Of a stretch of 64,000 nucleotides of DNA, positions 12,171-23,769 are shown piece after piece (positions within the stretch are counted from its first letter, which is position 1; each line of letters opens with the position of its first letter). A program made the translations under genes and the position numbers. The DNA is taken from assembly GCA_022495005.1 (NCBI GenBank), contig JAGYXB010001100.1, positions 372,001 through 436,000 of the forward strand, in the 5' to 3' direction. The notes beneath the pieces are model-generated. The model ran no database searches, was not told where the DNA came from, and saw only the letters and a program-made list of their open reading frames with translations. Source of the DNA: Rhyacophila brunnea. Its lineage: Eukaryota > Arthropoda > Insecta > Trichoptera > Rhyacophilidae.

Positions 12171-12960
12171 ATGAATAGTCTTTAATAAAAATGCATTCGA
12201 AACTAAGAGCGGAATGCACAATCTAAGATTTCGTTCCTAAGGATAAGTCGCCGAAAAGCATGACTTAACTATAGACAATCCTGAGTATAGAGTTAAGGAA
12301 TCCTTAACCATAGACTACTTTGTTATGAACACGCCCCCTTCTGTATTACCATTTACCACTGACAGCTGCTGTCAAAATAAATTCGCATGTCTCTAACACA
12401 GTCCATACACTCAAATTCATTTAACAATGTATCTCAATATGGATATTGATAGTGTTAATTCGTTTGGCATGTACTTGCAGAATATTATTTTATTTTTATA
12501 CGCTAGCCCGCAGAAATACAAAATACCAGATGAAGAATGACACTTGATGCTAGTGTTACCATGTTAAAAAAAAATCTTGTGGTGCCTGTGGAATCACGTA
12601 TAATGACTTATAACGGAAACATAAGAGTATTATAATTAAATATTAATATGTATTTATAGTTATTGCATTTATAAAATGCAGTTGTCATATTTTTGTCATC
12701 GTTTAACAATTATAAAATAATTTACCTAATTTACCTAATTTACCTAACGAGAATTTTTAAATATGGTATTATTTTCAATAAAAATGATCTTAACTAAGGA
12801 CAGTGTTTCTGCATAGTGTTTTCTGCTAAGGAAATTTTAGTTATGACAAATGTTTCTGCATTCCGCTCTAACTTGTCGTGCAAAGCAGTTAAACGTTTGA
12901 AATCCTGTTTTTCGCATTAATATATTGTGTAGGTTTTAAAACTATTCCTAACTTATTTTT

Positions 12961-14291
12961 TACAACGCTTTTATTAGCTCGTATTCTTGTTTGTCCGGTG
13001 GTTGTTTATCCGGCACAAATCTTGCAATCAATTTTTAACTAACTTCCCGACTAGCTAGATATTTGAAACTTTTAGATATATCAGAACACGATGCCAATGC
13101 ATTCTTTTAATACTTTAAGCCATCTTTAAGTAGAATTGAATTCATTTTCAGTTAATTCTGTTTTGTATGAAAAGTTATTTCGGAAGAAATCCGTAATCCA
13201 ACCCATTATTATTGGTTGCTAAGTGGGTGGTCCTAGCAACTTAATTATTAATATATACGTGCGTGTCAAATTAGAAAAAAATGGAAAGGTGTATAAAATG
13301 TAAATAGTTGTATCGTTCGAATGATAATAGTAAAAGAAGTTTAATAATTGTAATGCACAATTATTAAACATGGAGTGCCAACTAATTCAATCAATAAAAC
13401 ATGAAATATTTAGTACTATTAATCTCACAGCGTATAAGATTCGGCTTTCTGCCAACTTAACCTTCTGTAAAGAATGCTTTATAAATCATTTATCTACCTC
13501 AAATAAAATGTCATTTGTAAACTCGTTGAAATATTAAATTATAATTTTGGGCGCCTTAAAAGTTGTGTATTTACAAATTAAATATAACAGTATAAAAATA
13601 AGAACACAGCTAATCGTGAAAAGTGTTATTTAATTACACACAAACAATTTACATTGAAATTTAAAATGATACGGAAACATATTAAAATTCTAATACAAAT
13701 TTGAGAAGCGTTCACTTGGTACAGTACATTTGAGCATTTCTTGTAAGATGGTAATTAATTACTTAGCTTTGTTTAAAGTGTGATGGCTGGAATCTCATCT
13801 TGTCTTCTATCTTTCCGTCCGAAAGAAGAAGCGCCATTCTGCGTTGAAACTGTTTCTATTATGTTAACCGAGCACGTCCAATCTGAACTGAATCTAATCT
13901 TGGAGTGAAATCTTCTGGGCGGAAATAAATTATTTGTTGATATGACGCTTTCAAAAAGGCGGGAAGAAACCTCATTGGCTCATTTTTTAACCGTCATTGT
14001 TTTTGAAACAAGGTTGACACATACTTTTAACAAGGTTGTGCCAAATTTATTGTTAATTAAATTAACATTATTTATTTAATATCTGCGTTTGAAAAGTAGA
14101 CATGTCACGTGAAATGTAACATGACATGCGTTACTATGGAAATCAATATGAAATGTCAAAATGACATTTCAGTATTTCTATATTTATTTGTTTGTTTGTT
14201 TTTTATTTACTTCATATCAAGTACAAGTTTGAAATATGCTCAAACTTTTACTTGAGCATAATAATTCAACAGAAAATTTAAAAACGTTGTA
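12961..14291 (+). repeat. TA-flanked MITE, TACAACGTTTTTA family, copy 2, split by an insertion
   Basis: It starts TACAACGCTTTTATT and ends AAAACGTTGTA. It aligns with the copies at 2497 and 37102 except for a block at 13264-14126. Without that block and one target copy it is about 464 bp, the size of copy 3. Left part: TCCGGTGG, AACTTCCCGACTAG and GGTGGTCCTAGCAAC. Right part: TTACTATGGAAATC and AAAATGACATTTCAGTA. Confidence 0.8.
13264..14126. mobile_element. Solo-LTR-like insertion in the TA-flanked MITE
   Basis: The 863-bp block begins TGTCAAATTAG and ends ACATGACA, giving TGTCA/TGACA inverse termini of TG...CA type. It is flanked by TGCG at 13260-13263 and 14127-14130, which occurs once at the matching site in the copy at 37102. 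A 4-bp duplication with TG..CA ends fits a solo LTR left by recombination. No open frame is present and no partner LTR was found. Confidence 0.6.
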
Positions 14292-14785
14292 TTTAAAAAG
14301 TTCTTTTAATCTTGTAATTATTTAAATATGGTTTTAATAATGTTTATTTAATTGGGATTTATATATTTAGATAACATTGTGGTAGTTTGTACGAAATTAT
14401 CACGTTTTAATTCATTTCATATTATTTGGAGTATTTTACCGAAATTTATCATAAGAAAATCTTACCCTTGAGATCATCTTGTCTGATTTGTAGTTACCTT
14501 TTTCATCTTCTCTTACGATTCTTGGTCGTCGTTTTCTTAGTTTTTTTTTTTGCAACCTTCTGTTTATTTGGTGAACTTTTTCGTCTTTTGACCACCACCA
14601 CATGTTTCAGAAAGGTGCGTTTATTAATATTTTCCCTTGTATTTCCACACAATTTACTCAATTTCCGCCATTATTAAATTCTAAATTTATTTGATTGTCT
14701 AAATTATTCGTTTATTGGTTTTATTTCAAGAATGGAGAAACACTCGACGATTTAGTTTATTATTAATTTGTATCTACTACTACTT
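14292..14785. other. AT-rich sequence; hydrophobic chance frame
   Basis: The frame at 14426-14677 is rich in Leu, Phe and Val because the DNA is T-rich (runs such as GTTTTTTTTTTTGC). It has no domain, no splice context and a start codon that is not ATG-clear. I see no gene here. The stretch 16100-16995 is similar. Confidence 0.45.
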
Positions 14786-15013
14786 CACCATGTTCGATCC
14801 TCAGATGATCATATGGGTCTCTACAGAGTGGAGGTTGTATTAACTGATTTTGTTTTTACGAGAAATGAATGTTAGCCGCTTGCTCAACCTAATAGATCCA
14901 TACTCTGACTCCAAACACAATTTGAAAAACAAAATGTATATTTGCTAGATCCAGGATTCGAACTTAGGACCTGCGACATTATAAGCCGACGCTTACGTCT
15001 CTCGGCCATCGTG
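14786..15013 (-). mobile_element. tRNA-derived SINE copy, reverse strand
   Basis: The SINE is read on the minus strand. The plus strand shows the inverse tail (GATCCTCAGATGATCATATGG, TCTACAGAG), the inverse body (GCTTGCTCAACCTAATAG, CCATACTCTGACTCC) and the inverse B box in CCAGGATTCGAACTT. The head inverse ends near 15013. Confidence 0.75.
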
Positions 15014-15457
15014 AACGTATATCTACATAATTAAAGTGCAAATGCTATTTATTAGGTAGCCGAATTATTAGTTGCATAAAATAAATAGTTTACCAAATAA
15101 GTATTTGTATAATGTGGACGTACACCTACATAATACAGGTTGCTTTTAATGGTCTAAAAACAATGTTAGAATGCATTACTTACACTTATTAGAACTAAAT
15201 ATTTAATGACTTTATTGGGCATTCTCAGTATTACCGGTAATGGATATATTGTATAATATCAGCTAGCGGGCAATGCTTGTGAATATTAAATTATTAAATT
15301 CAATTGTATTGTTCATACGTACATCAACGATAACTGAAATAATAGTATTAATTCACCCCTTTTATCGCGTATACCTGCATAGTGAACTAACCTGTACTAT
15401 TTCATGTGGGATAATATCGCTTTCATACGATTTTTCAAAAGTTCACAATGTGCAGCT

Positions 15458-16091
15458 TAGGGATTGCAATACCGGATGAAAATGTCAATACCGGTTTTTC
15501 GGTATTTCTTAAACATTAAAAATAACAGAAGACGGTGCTTATCAATATATATACGTATTAAAATCGTTTTAAAATATTATTTTATAGCAAAAACCTACAT
15601 ACTTAAATTTATTATGTTGACATTTAAAAATATGTATTGATCATAATTGTAGAACTAGTGATTTTTTTACAAATAATTTGAATATATTGATAATTTTAAC
15701 TAAAGCCCTCAAAAGTTCATCATGTGTAAATAAGTCCAGCTGCAGGAAAAGCTTCTTAAATTCAGCGCTTGTACAGTCATCAATAATTATAGAATAATTG
15801 AACATTTTTGACACGGATGTTTTCTATTTGAAATAATATTATGATAATTTATCACGACAATTTCGTATATAAATATATTTAACAAAATTTGTTTTATTTT
15901 TTCACCTCTGTTGGATTCACTCAATATATTTGCATTTTAGAAGCACATAACTTATAATTCATTTTCAAAAACGTAAACGAGTGTGCTTTCTTAATACCGA
16001 AAATTCCGGTATTTTGGATTTTTAAACGCGGTATTTCAGTATTGATAAATACTGGAATACCAGTTTTAAAATACCGGTATTGCAATCCCTA
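15458..16091 (+). repeat. hAT-like MITE, TAGGGATTGCAATACCGG family, copy 1
   Basis: Inverted termini are TAGGGATTGCAATACCGG and CCGGTATTGCAATCCCTA. The flanks GTGCAGCT (15450-15457) and GTGCAGCC (16092-16099) match 7 of 8, as for an 8-bp target duplication. Many ACCGGTATT and CGGTATTT words lie near both ends. Other copies are at 23228-23769 and 52919-56108 (split). Non-coding. Confidence 0.9.
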
Positions 16092-16995
16092 GTGCAGCCG
16101 TAGATTTGTACATTTTGACTGATACTTTTCTTTCGCTACGATATACCGACGTCAAGTCTCGATAATTTTTCTATCGATAGGACGGTCCTACTCACAGGTA
16201 GCCATTTTTTACATATTATACCTGGGGAAATAAAACTATAACACATAGTGCAAATAAAGTATAAGAATATAAACGTGAATTTTTGAAACATCTGCAGGTT
16301 GAATTTGATACTTGATAGAGATGGCCGCATGAAGTCCGCTGCATCATTATGGACATGATACTCCTTGATTTTTAAACTTAAAAAAATTTAATTTCCGCGA
16401 CGTTAATGATTAGTGATGTCTAATTTAAAATTATTATGTATCACTCAAATTACGTATGATGAATATCTAAAGGCGACGTTACACGCTTAGAGATTTTACA
16501 TAGATAAAGGTTGCACATACGGTCTGCGTATTCCGTGTCTAATAAAGAATAGATAATATAATAATATTGAATCCAGGTTTATGGAAATTTACCGTAGTAA
16601 GATAATACCTGAGTTTGCAAAGCCGACATTAAAGTCGTATGTGTCACTGGTAAATTTGAAAATTTTTATTTTATTAGTATACCATTTTAGAATGGTTATA
16701 CCTCATGTATGTACTGTAATTTAGAATGTGTTTTTTTAGTAAAAATATATTAATTATGATTAGTTACAAGTACATTATATATCTCTATGTTACTTTACTT
16801 AAATGCTTTCTCAAATTATTAACATCTTTACAACAAATTTTGGGCATTCTATCTAGTAAAAAAATCATAATTTTATTTCGTTCACTTTTATCATAAACTT
16901 AATTTTATATATCCTAAAGACTATATTTGGGGTACAGTTTTAATTTCTTTAAGTTAAAATGATATGTATAATTACAATTAACTTGCTCGCTCAAT

Positions 16996-17550
16996 AGGTA
17001 GATCGCTGTCAAGATTCGAAATAAATAGTGGACACTAAACTTTTCAGTCATACTTATTTGTTTACATTGAACTAAGAATACAATTCACAGACGGTGCTGA
17101 TTAGTTTTTAAAGATTAATTAAACCCTGCCTAAGCCAAATCATAATAGTTTAGGTATGCTATGGGCAATCCGAAAAAATAGTAAAAACACTTTTTCAGTC
17201 ATACTTATTTACTTTTGTTGAATGAGAATACATATTACAGATGGTGTTGGTTGGTTTTTTTAAATTCATAAAACCCGGCCTAACCAAATCATAATCGATG
17301 AAAATATCTAAAATTATGTGTAATTCAATGGCATCATTTTAGATATTTTTTTTAGATAAGCGAATATATTTTGACTATTCTCTACTATGGCTTGGATTTG
17401 ACAGGGTTTAATTGAATTTTAATAATTAACCAATACTATCTACCATTGTAGTCTTTGTTCAATTAAAACAAAATATACGTTTGACTGACAAACTTTTGTG
17501 TGCACTATTTATGTCGGATCTTAACTGCCTACCTCCACCCTTCGCCACTA
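16996..17550 (+). repeat. hAT-like MITE, CAGTAGCGAAGG family, copy 2, with inner duplication
   Basis: The right end (CTGCCTACCTCCACCC, TTCGCCACTA) matches copy 1 at 11.6 kb and lies just upstream of kinase exon A. The left terminus has decayed (AGGTAGATCGCTGTCAAG). The left module (CAGTCATACTTATTT...ACAGA.GGTG.TGATTAG-like) occurs twice, at about 17038-17120 and 17198-17270, so there is an internal duplication. Confidence 0.7.
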
Positions 17551-17918
17551 AACTATACAGTGTATACTATATAAGTATTTACATCAAGATTAATGTATTT
17601 AACGGTTCGAGGTGTTTTAAAGTACTCAGTGATAGGTGGGGTAATATTAAATTTTGCTTGAATTTGACGCTATTTTTTTTGCATACATACATGTCAGCTT
17701 GAGTCAGGCCGTTAAATAAATGATTACATGGATGAGTTATAAATGTATCTTTTTTAATACCTTAAAATCTTAGCATTTAATGATGTTTTCTTTTACAACA
17801 CCATAAGAAGTACTGTGCACTTGTATGATGTTAGAACAGCCACCACTGGTAGTAGCATCCTAACAACAAACGTCTTCAAACTTTAAATACCATTAATATT
17901 ATTTGGCTATTTTTTTAG

Positions 17919-18101
17919 ATACAAGTGGTGAATGGTGTCATCCTGGTGAGCTGGAGACAGAAGGTTCTGGAGCGCCAGATAGAGTATGGAGCAAGGTTGG
18001 GTCACGTGGTTCTGAGCTTAGCAAGGATGGAGCTCAGCAATTTCTACAAAAATGTCATGCCGGTAGCTGATTACTTCGACCAGAGCAATATGTTGATTGC
18101 G
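17919..18101 (+). CDS. AK5: Adenylate kinase 5-like, internal exon A (end of first kinase domain)
   Basis: This exon encodes 61 codons, phase 0 at both ends. It has a pyrimidine-rich acceptor ending TTTTTTTAG and a donor GCG|GTAAGT. The peptide begins IQVVNGVILVSWRQ and ends PVADYFDQSNMLIA. In adenylate kinases this is the C-terminal part of the fold after the NMP-binding site: an Arg-containing helix, then the 'MPV..YF' helix and the last beta strand. The reading runs straight on into the exon at 50003 (VNGERNPGEVYKDFR), which completes a kinase domain end. From family knowledge, multi-domain AK5-type enzymes move phosphate between ATP and AMP in the cytosol. The P-loop of this first domain is not in this exon and no upstream exon was firmly recognised. 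The identity is a family match from memory, not a search. Confidence 0.8.
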
Positions 18102-18174
18102 GTAAGTTTTTACAACATAGCGTAAATATGTAATTGCATTTTACTGTTTGATTGTTTAAAATGTAAATTTCTAG

Positions 18175-18190
18175 GGAGGATGTAGTAGCA
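18175..18190 (+). CDS. Candidate 16-bp alternative microexon after exon A
   Basis: TGTAAATTTCTAG is followed by GGAGGATGTAGTAGCA and then a perfect GTGAGT donor. It starts 73 bp after the exon A donor, so the intron would be short but normal for an insect. In phase 0 from exon A it reads Gly-Gly-Cys-Ser-Ser plus one base. That base joins in frame to the candidate terminal exon at 18313. Evidence is splice-site quality and phase only. Confidence 0.3.
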
Positions 18191-18312
18191 GTGAGTATTT
18201 TTTTTTATTAACAGGGAGAAATAGACCAAATAAGTTTGGGACTCTTTAGTCTAGAATCTATATGTATCTCTTTCCGGTCATCTTTGGCCAAAATATAATG
18301 ATTTTTTTTCAG

Positions 18313-18404
18313 ATTATCCGCCTTGCGAGCTATGTCGCAAAACACGAGGAGTGAAATGCAGGAAACCCGATATTAAATTTAGTTCTGGCACATTAGTACA
18401 CTAG
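18313..18404 (+). CDS. Candidate alternative terminal exon with Cys-rich tail
   Basis: The acceptor is ATTTTTTTTCAG. Joined to the 16-bp exon upstream it reads NYPPCELCRKTRGVKC and continues to about 30 residues in all before TAG at 18402-18404. Three cysteines in 12 residues among basic residues are unusual for random AT-rich DNA. A possible polyadenylation signal AATAAA lies at 18525-18530, about 120 bases after the stop. If used, this would give a short isoform that ends just after the first kinase domain. I recognise no family for the tail. Transcript evidence is lacking. Confidence 0.3.
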
Positions 18405-18524
18405 CCAGTGGAATCCAGATCTTGGTTGGCTCACGAAGTAGAAGACTTCTCTACTTACTCCAGATTTTCTAGATTGTCGACTTCCTTGTGGAGTATATGG
18501 AGAAAAATCAAAGAGCGTGATGCA

Positions 18525-18530
18525 AATAAA
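18525..18530 (+). promoter_or_regulatory. Possible polyadenylation signal for the short isoform
   Basis: AATAAA lies about 120 bases downstream of the stop of the candidate terminal exon. The hexamer is frequent by chance in this AT-rich sequence, so it counts only together with the exon model. Confidence 0.2.
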
Positions 18531-18887
18531 CGAATAAGAGTTTTAAATCAATCAATATGACATATCTAACGACATATTATATAATTTTTTCTTCCCATTG
18601 ATCGATTCGTCATCATTGGAAACATGAACTACCTCCATTACATAATATGTTCTACTTTTATTATTTTTTTATTAAATAAAGTATTCATTCAGTATGTATC
18701 GGTTCGCTATACACAAGATTTAAAAATACTAGATTCATGCACCACAAAAATAATTCTGTATGTTATATTCTTTATTGTGGAATATACATAATATAATAAA
18801 CCATTTCTTTTAATTTGAGAAAGAAACATTCTATATTAGGTATTGAACATAAATAATTTGAAAACACCTCAAATATTATTATATCTA

Positions 18888-18995
18888 CTAGAAAAAAAAA
18901 CTTGTTTTTAATAAGACGCCCGAAAGCACATTGACGCGAATCCAGCGATTAGATTTTCCGTCGGGCATCGTATTAAAAAAAAAGATTTTTTCTAG
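18888..18995. repeat. 108-bp fold-back MITE
   Basis: CTAGAAAAAAAAACTTGTTT with TTTTAATAAGACGCCCGA on the left is mirrored by TCGGGCATCGTATTAAAA and GATTTTTTCTAG on the right. The arms are about 38 bp with some mismatches. Too small to code. Superfamily unknown. Confidence 0.6.
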
Positions 18996-20230
18996 TTGGT
19001 AATATATGGTGTTTTAAAATTATGTACATTCAGTAGAATATGTTGATGATTGATTCTCGTGTACATTCAGTGTCGATCTTTTCTGATACCTATATTATCT
19101 ATGTTGACTTCATCGTAGTTCCCTTGGTCAGAATATTGATCTGGTAATCCGTCTCTTTCATTCTTCTCTTGATCTTTCATCTTATAACGAATCTCTCTGA
19201 ACTGTCATCGAATATGATAGCTATATGTTGCCAGTGGTGGATTGGTAACCTGAGGCCTTCCTGGAAAAATTTCTAGTCAGTCAGATATATTATATATACA
19301 ATATAATATATAAATAAATATATATATATAGATATATAGATATCACACTCATTATTTTTTGTTAACGGACAATGGCTTAACAAATGGCTTTAATTTAACT
19401 GTCAATATATAAAATCGAATTTAATAAAAAATACAGTCATATATTGTCATATTATGCATTTTGAATAAATAAAAATAGCATGTCCGTGCATTTATTTATT
19501 TTATACCTTAAGCAACCATTTCTTTAATGGCATATTTTAGACATGTAATCTATCATACTTAAAGCATGATCAAAGTTTAAACCATAATAAATCATCTATA
19601 TATTATTCATAATCAATAATAACAAAATGCATACAGTGTGTTTCAGGAGGATTATAAATGTTTTGTAAAATTATATGATATGCAATGCGTACGGAAATAT
19701 TATTTTAAAGTCGATGACAGTGATGCACAAACCTAATAAAAATAGTGTTCAAAAATAGGTATCAAATACTTAAGTGTTTTTTTTTTTTTTAAATAATGAG
19801 TAAAATTTTACAAAGCATGAAAAAGATTATTCATTGGAAGGTTTTAGAAAACATTTTGCCCATTTAAATGGGCATTAATTATTAATTGTGGAAATAATAC
19901 TTTAATACACGCGTACAGACATTTTCCTCGACAGTGGTAATAATTTATAATGATGATTGGATTAGGTACCATTTTTTTTCCTGTCATTATACCTACATGA
20001 GGCATTTCTTAGATAAGTATAGATTCCATCATAAAGTTTCTAATAATTATCATGAATTTGAATATTTAGACGTAAAAAGAGGGCCTAGAAATGAAATGGT
20101 GTCCGATTCGATAACTCAACCTTCCACAACCAGAAGACAATCAACATGTTGTCAAACAATTTATCTCGTTTCGTAGTGATAATATACGCGAATATATTGT
20201 GACTATAGATAGTTTGAAATACACAAGGGT
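18996..20230. other. Intron sequence with TA microsatellite
   Basis: A (TATA)n-rich run lies at about 19289-19345. Nothing else was recognised here, nor in 20701-21404, 21546-22619 and 23770-24521. These are part of the 31.9-kb kinase intron. Confidence 0.5.
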
Positions 20231-20700
20231 CAGTGGCATGGGCCCCACATCATGAAGCGGGCCCCCAGGCTGGGATCTTTGGCGGGCCCCCCTTCCTATC
20301 GTTAAGGATAAAGGCAGTGTGACGCTCTACAGTAGCGTTTTCCAAATGGTGTACGCGGTAAAATTAATGTGTATAGGTATTTAGTGTTTTATTGTATATT
20401 TTAATACATCCATTTGAATTATGAAGATGTCATTGACACATACTTACAAATTGTATCATACAACCAAATAATTTTAAATAGTATTATTATTGAAGGAAAA
20501 TAGCGCTTTTTTATCTTATCTGGTTGACTCACCTCGCCGGGCCCTTCCTGAGCCCGGGCCTCCAGGCTACGGCCCTGTCAGCTCCCCTCCTTGTGGGGGC
20601 CATGGTCAATGGTGTAATAGGGTAGGAATGTGCCGGGTCAGTGACCCGGGACCTCTTCTAAGACGAGTGTACTCCGGCACTTCTCTATACAGCTGTCATT
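20231..20700. repeat. G+C-rich segments, possible hAT-like remnant
   Basis: CAGTGGCATGGGCCCC at 20231 and GAAGCGGGCCCCCAGG resemble hAT terminal sequence. A second G+C-rich block at 20520-20690 has GCCGGGCCCTTCC, GGCCTCCAGGCTACGG and GGGTCAGTGACCCGG (a palindrome). The AT-rich gap between them looks like ordinary intron. No matching target duplication was found, so the element limits are a guess. It is not coding as far as can be seen. Confidence 0.35.
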
Positions 20701-21404
20701 AATATTATTATGTTACTCACAAGTAAATTGAATCACATGAATGTAAATAATCGTGTCATTGTTATTTTTTCAATTCCAAAGAGATTATGGAAAAATGTGG
20801 ATGTTGCCTGTTTTACTTGGTGCAGTGAAATTCTTTTTTAACGTCCCGTCGCTTTGATTTTTTTTCTATCGATAGATAATGAAATTTCGGTACCTAATCA
20901 TCGAAATATTAAAAACATGTGTTTTAAAAAAAGTGGGTGTGTAAGGTAAATAAAATTATTGGAAACGGCGACTCATCTGTGGTAATACTGTGTATATTCA
21001 AATTTTCCATATAATGCAGAATCTATCAAAATATGTGCTACCTACTCCTAATCACCCTGTGTATATAATGATGTCCATGTTTTGTGTGTAGAACAAATAA
21101 TATTCAAATATACATTATGACGTTCGGCTCATTACAGTATCGTTTTTATTTCGTTTAGTGTTGTCAGCTATAAAATTATGGGTAATGGTCGTTATACTTC
21201 ACCCAACTTCAAATAAAATAACATATAAATACCTAACAACACGATTTTAAAAAGAAAATAAAAAACCGCTTCTTGGTTATTATAGGGTTTAAGGATATGA
21301 AAAAATAAAATGTTATTTTTTATGCAATACTGAATAGTTATACACAAGATTTAAGAATATAGAAAATACACCTTTTTGAAAAATATCGGAAACATTCTAG
21401 AAAA

Positions 21405-21545
21405 ATTCTAGAAAAAAGTTGAACCGAGCTGGGCTCGAGTTCACATCTTTCACTTTTAGGGTGAATAGTCTATCCGTTCAACTATCGATCCATCTAAAAT
21501 TAATGAGAATTATTTCTAATAACTACGTTTATATGAGATACTAAT
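21405..21545. repeat. Dispersed repeat, copy 1 (tRNA-like, reverse)
   Basis: It shares ordered words with 52670-52780: TTGAACCGAGCT/TCGAACTAGCT, CACTTTT, CTATC.ATCC.TCTA, and AATTATTTCTAATAACTACG. On the minus strand there is a weak B-box-like sequence (GAACTCGAGCC), so a tRNA-derived SINE head is possible. Confidence 0.4.
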
Positions 21546-22619
21546 TCCACCGAATTAAATTCGATCAGCATTGTAATCATGAATCACCGGTCATATCACA
21601 ATGGAAGACGTAATTCTATGTCAAAATTACTCAAATATAATCATTTCTCTCTCTAAAATATTAGCACAATTTATTCTATGACGATAAAGTATATGACACT
21701 CTATGTCAAAAATAAAGAAACGGTGCATTGGTATCGATCGTTTTCTGTTTGATAAATAATTACTCATTTTACAAAGAAATATTATTAGCATTACCGCAGC
21801 GTTGAATGAAATAATTGTTATAAATTGATTATCAGTATGGGAACTTTAAATTAGTACCTGCATAATATATAGAATGCATTGTTATTAGTGATTATAGTAC
21901 AGACATACAATATTAATTATCCAAACATGTGATAAAGTAATAATTGATTCATATTCAATAATGTACTTACTTATTGATATTTTTCCAATGTATTAATGAA
22001 AATGTTATTGCATACATTGGAAATTAATGTAAACTATTATTATGTAGTATGTATGGATACTTGATATTTTTTATGTTTGTTCCTTCCAAATTTAAATTAA
22101 GTAAAGTTTTCATATTTTGGTTTATATTTGAAATAATTAGTGTTCTTTTATCTGACTTTTAATTCTGTCAGAATAATTTTGATTTTGACCGTATCTGTAT
22201 CCGTAGATTAAACAGTTATTTTAAATGGAAACAAATGAGTATTATCTATTGAATGTGCCTACTCTAATAAGTGGAAAATAGAGGCCTCTCATAATATGGG
22301 CGAATGTTGATATTGCTCAAAGACAAGATTCGTCCAGTTTAAATCGACAATATCATAACGGCGGAATTTCTAGCTCTTTGCTAGAATGTGACCGTGACTA
22401 TTGGAGCATGTGAAGAACTGAATCATAATTAATACTGCATGGAATCCACAAAGCCTTCGGGATAAATATACAGAAAGTCTTGGTGAGGATATTCTTACAA
22501 ACTAATGCAGAGCCAACCTACGAACATTCTCCCAGCATATTTAATGAAGTCATTATGATTATTGAAGATAAATCAACGAAGTTTCTCAGGTAGTTATTCT
22601 ATATGATTGATATATTTTG

Positions 22620-22705
22620 AGTAAGGACATAATGGGTCGAGCATCTGGCTAACAACCATTCCTGGTAAAAATTGTTATGGTAACTTCTACTATGATCTGA
22701 GGATC
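22620..22705 (+). mobile_element. SINE fragment (body and tail)
   Basis: GGTCGAGCATCTGGCTAACA, GGTAAAAA and ATGATCTGAGGATC follow the order of the SINE body and tail of the 9.8-kb copy. The head is missing. Confidence 0.5.
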
Positions 22706-22784
22706 AAAATTAATATGCTATCTAATTTACCATTAATATTAATCTGTAGATATTATATTGCGTTTAGTGTTATTTTTAGTAATT

Positions 22785-22928
22785 GTGCCGCAGAGGTGGC
22801 CATGAGCTTTTATATATATTTTTTTAATAATAGGTTGTATAAGGTTGGGGTAGGTTAGATTAGGTTAGGTTTGGTTAGGTTTGGTCTAAAAAGAAAGTTG
22901 TAAAATCTCATGGCCACCTCTGCGGCAC
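22785..22928. repeat. 144-bp MITE with perfect 22-bp TIRs and telomere-like core
   Basis: The termini GTGCCGCAGAGGTGGCCATG(AG) and their exact inverse flank a core with TTAGGTTAGGTTTGGTTAGG. This is a degenerate run of TTAGG, the common insect telomere unit. No target duplication longer than ATT is clear. Perfect TIRs suggest a young copy. Confidence 0.75.
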
Positions 22929-23227
22929 ATTTACCTTATTTTTTAACTAGAAAAAAATACAAAGTGCTAGCTGTCAACATTCTTGTCGACAAGTTCAATG
23001 CATTCATGTGTTCAATGCGCTTACAGAGAGGGGGGAGTTGTGTTGTGCTGTATTACAGACAAATAAATCAAGACAAATATATAAAATATAATCGTATAAA
23101 TATATGTAAGTACATAATTTTATGTTTTAATTAAGTATTTATTTATTTGTTTACAAACGATGCATTCAAAATAAAAAAGATGTCTAAACTGAAAATAGAT
23201 CAAACCAAACGTTTTTTCATTCGTTCA

Positions 23228-23769
23228 AACCGGAATTTTCGGTATTAAGAAAGTACACTCGTTTACGTTTTTGAAAATGAATTATAAGTTATGTGCTGCT
23301 AAAATGCAAATATAATTAGTGAATCTAACAGAGGTGCAAAAATAATAAAACAAATTTCATCAAATATATTTTACAAATTATCATAATATTATTTCGAAAT
23401 ATAAAACATCCGTGACAAAAATGTACAATTATTCTGTAATTATTGAATTTAAGAAACTTTTCCTGCAGCCAGACTTTTTTGCACTTGATGAACTTTTGAG
23501 GGCTTTAGTTGAAATTATCAATATATTCAAATTATTTGTAAAAAAATCACTAGTTCTACAATTATGATCAATAAATATTTTTAAATGTCAACATAATAAA
23601 TGTAGATATGTAGGTTTTTGCTATAAAATAATATTTTAAAAAGATTTTAATAGCTATATTTATTGATAAGCACCTACTTCTGTTTTTTTAATGTTTAATA
23701 AATACCGGTATTCAATAAGAAATACTGAAAAACCGATATTGACATTTTCATTCGGTATTGCAATCCTTA
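23228..23769 (-). repeat. hAT-like MITE, TAGGGATTGCAATACCGG family, copy 2
   Basis: Aligned in reverse to copy 1 at 15.5-16.1 kb it shares AGAAAGTACACTCGTTTACG, CTTTTGAGGGCTTTAGTT and ATCACTAGTTCTACAATTA. The right end (TTCGGTATTGCAATCCTTA) is kept and the left terminus is lost after GGAATTTTCGGTATTAAG. Confidence 0.82.

Noticed and set aside
14426..14677. 83-codon hydrophobic frame, membrane-protein-like
   Set aside because: It comes from T-rich DNA next to a MITE, with no homology or splice context.
20490..20702. G+C-rich frame as a possible exon
   Set aside because: It has no convincing splice sites or family, and the DNA looks like a repeat remnant with palindromes.
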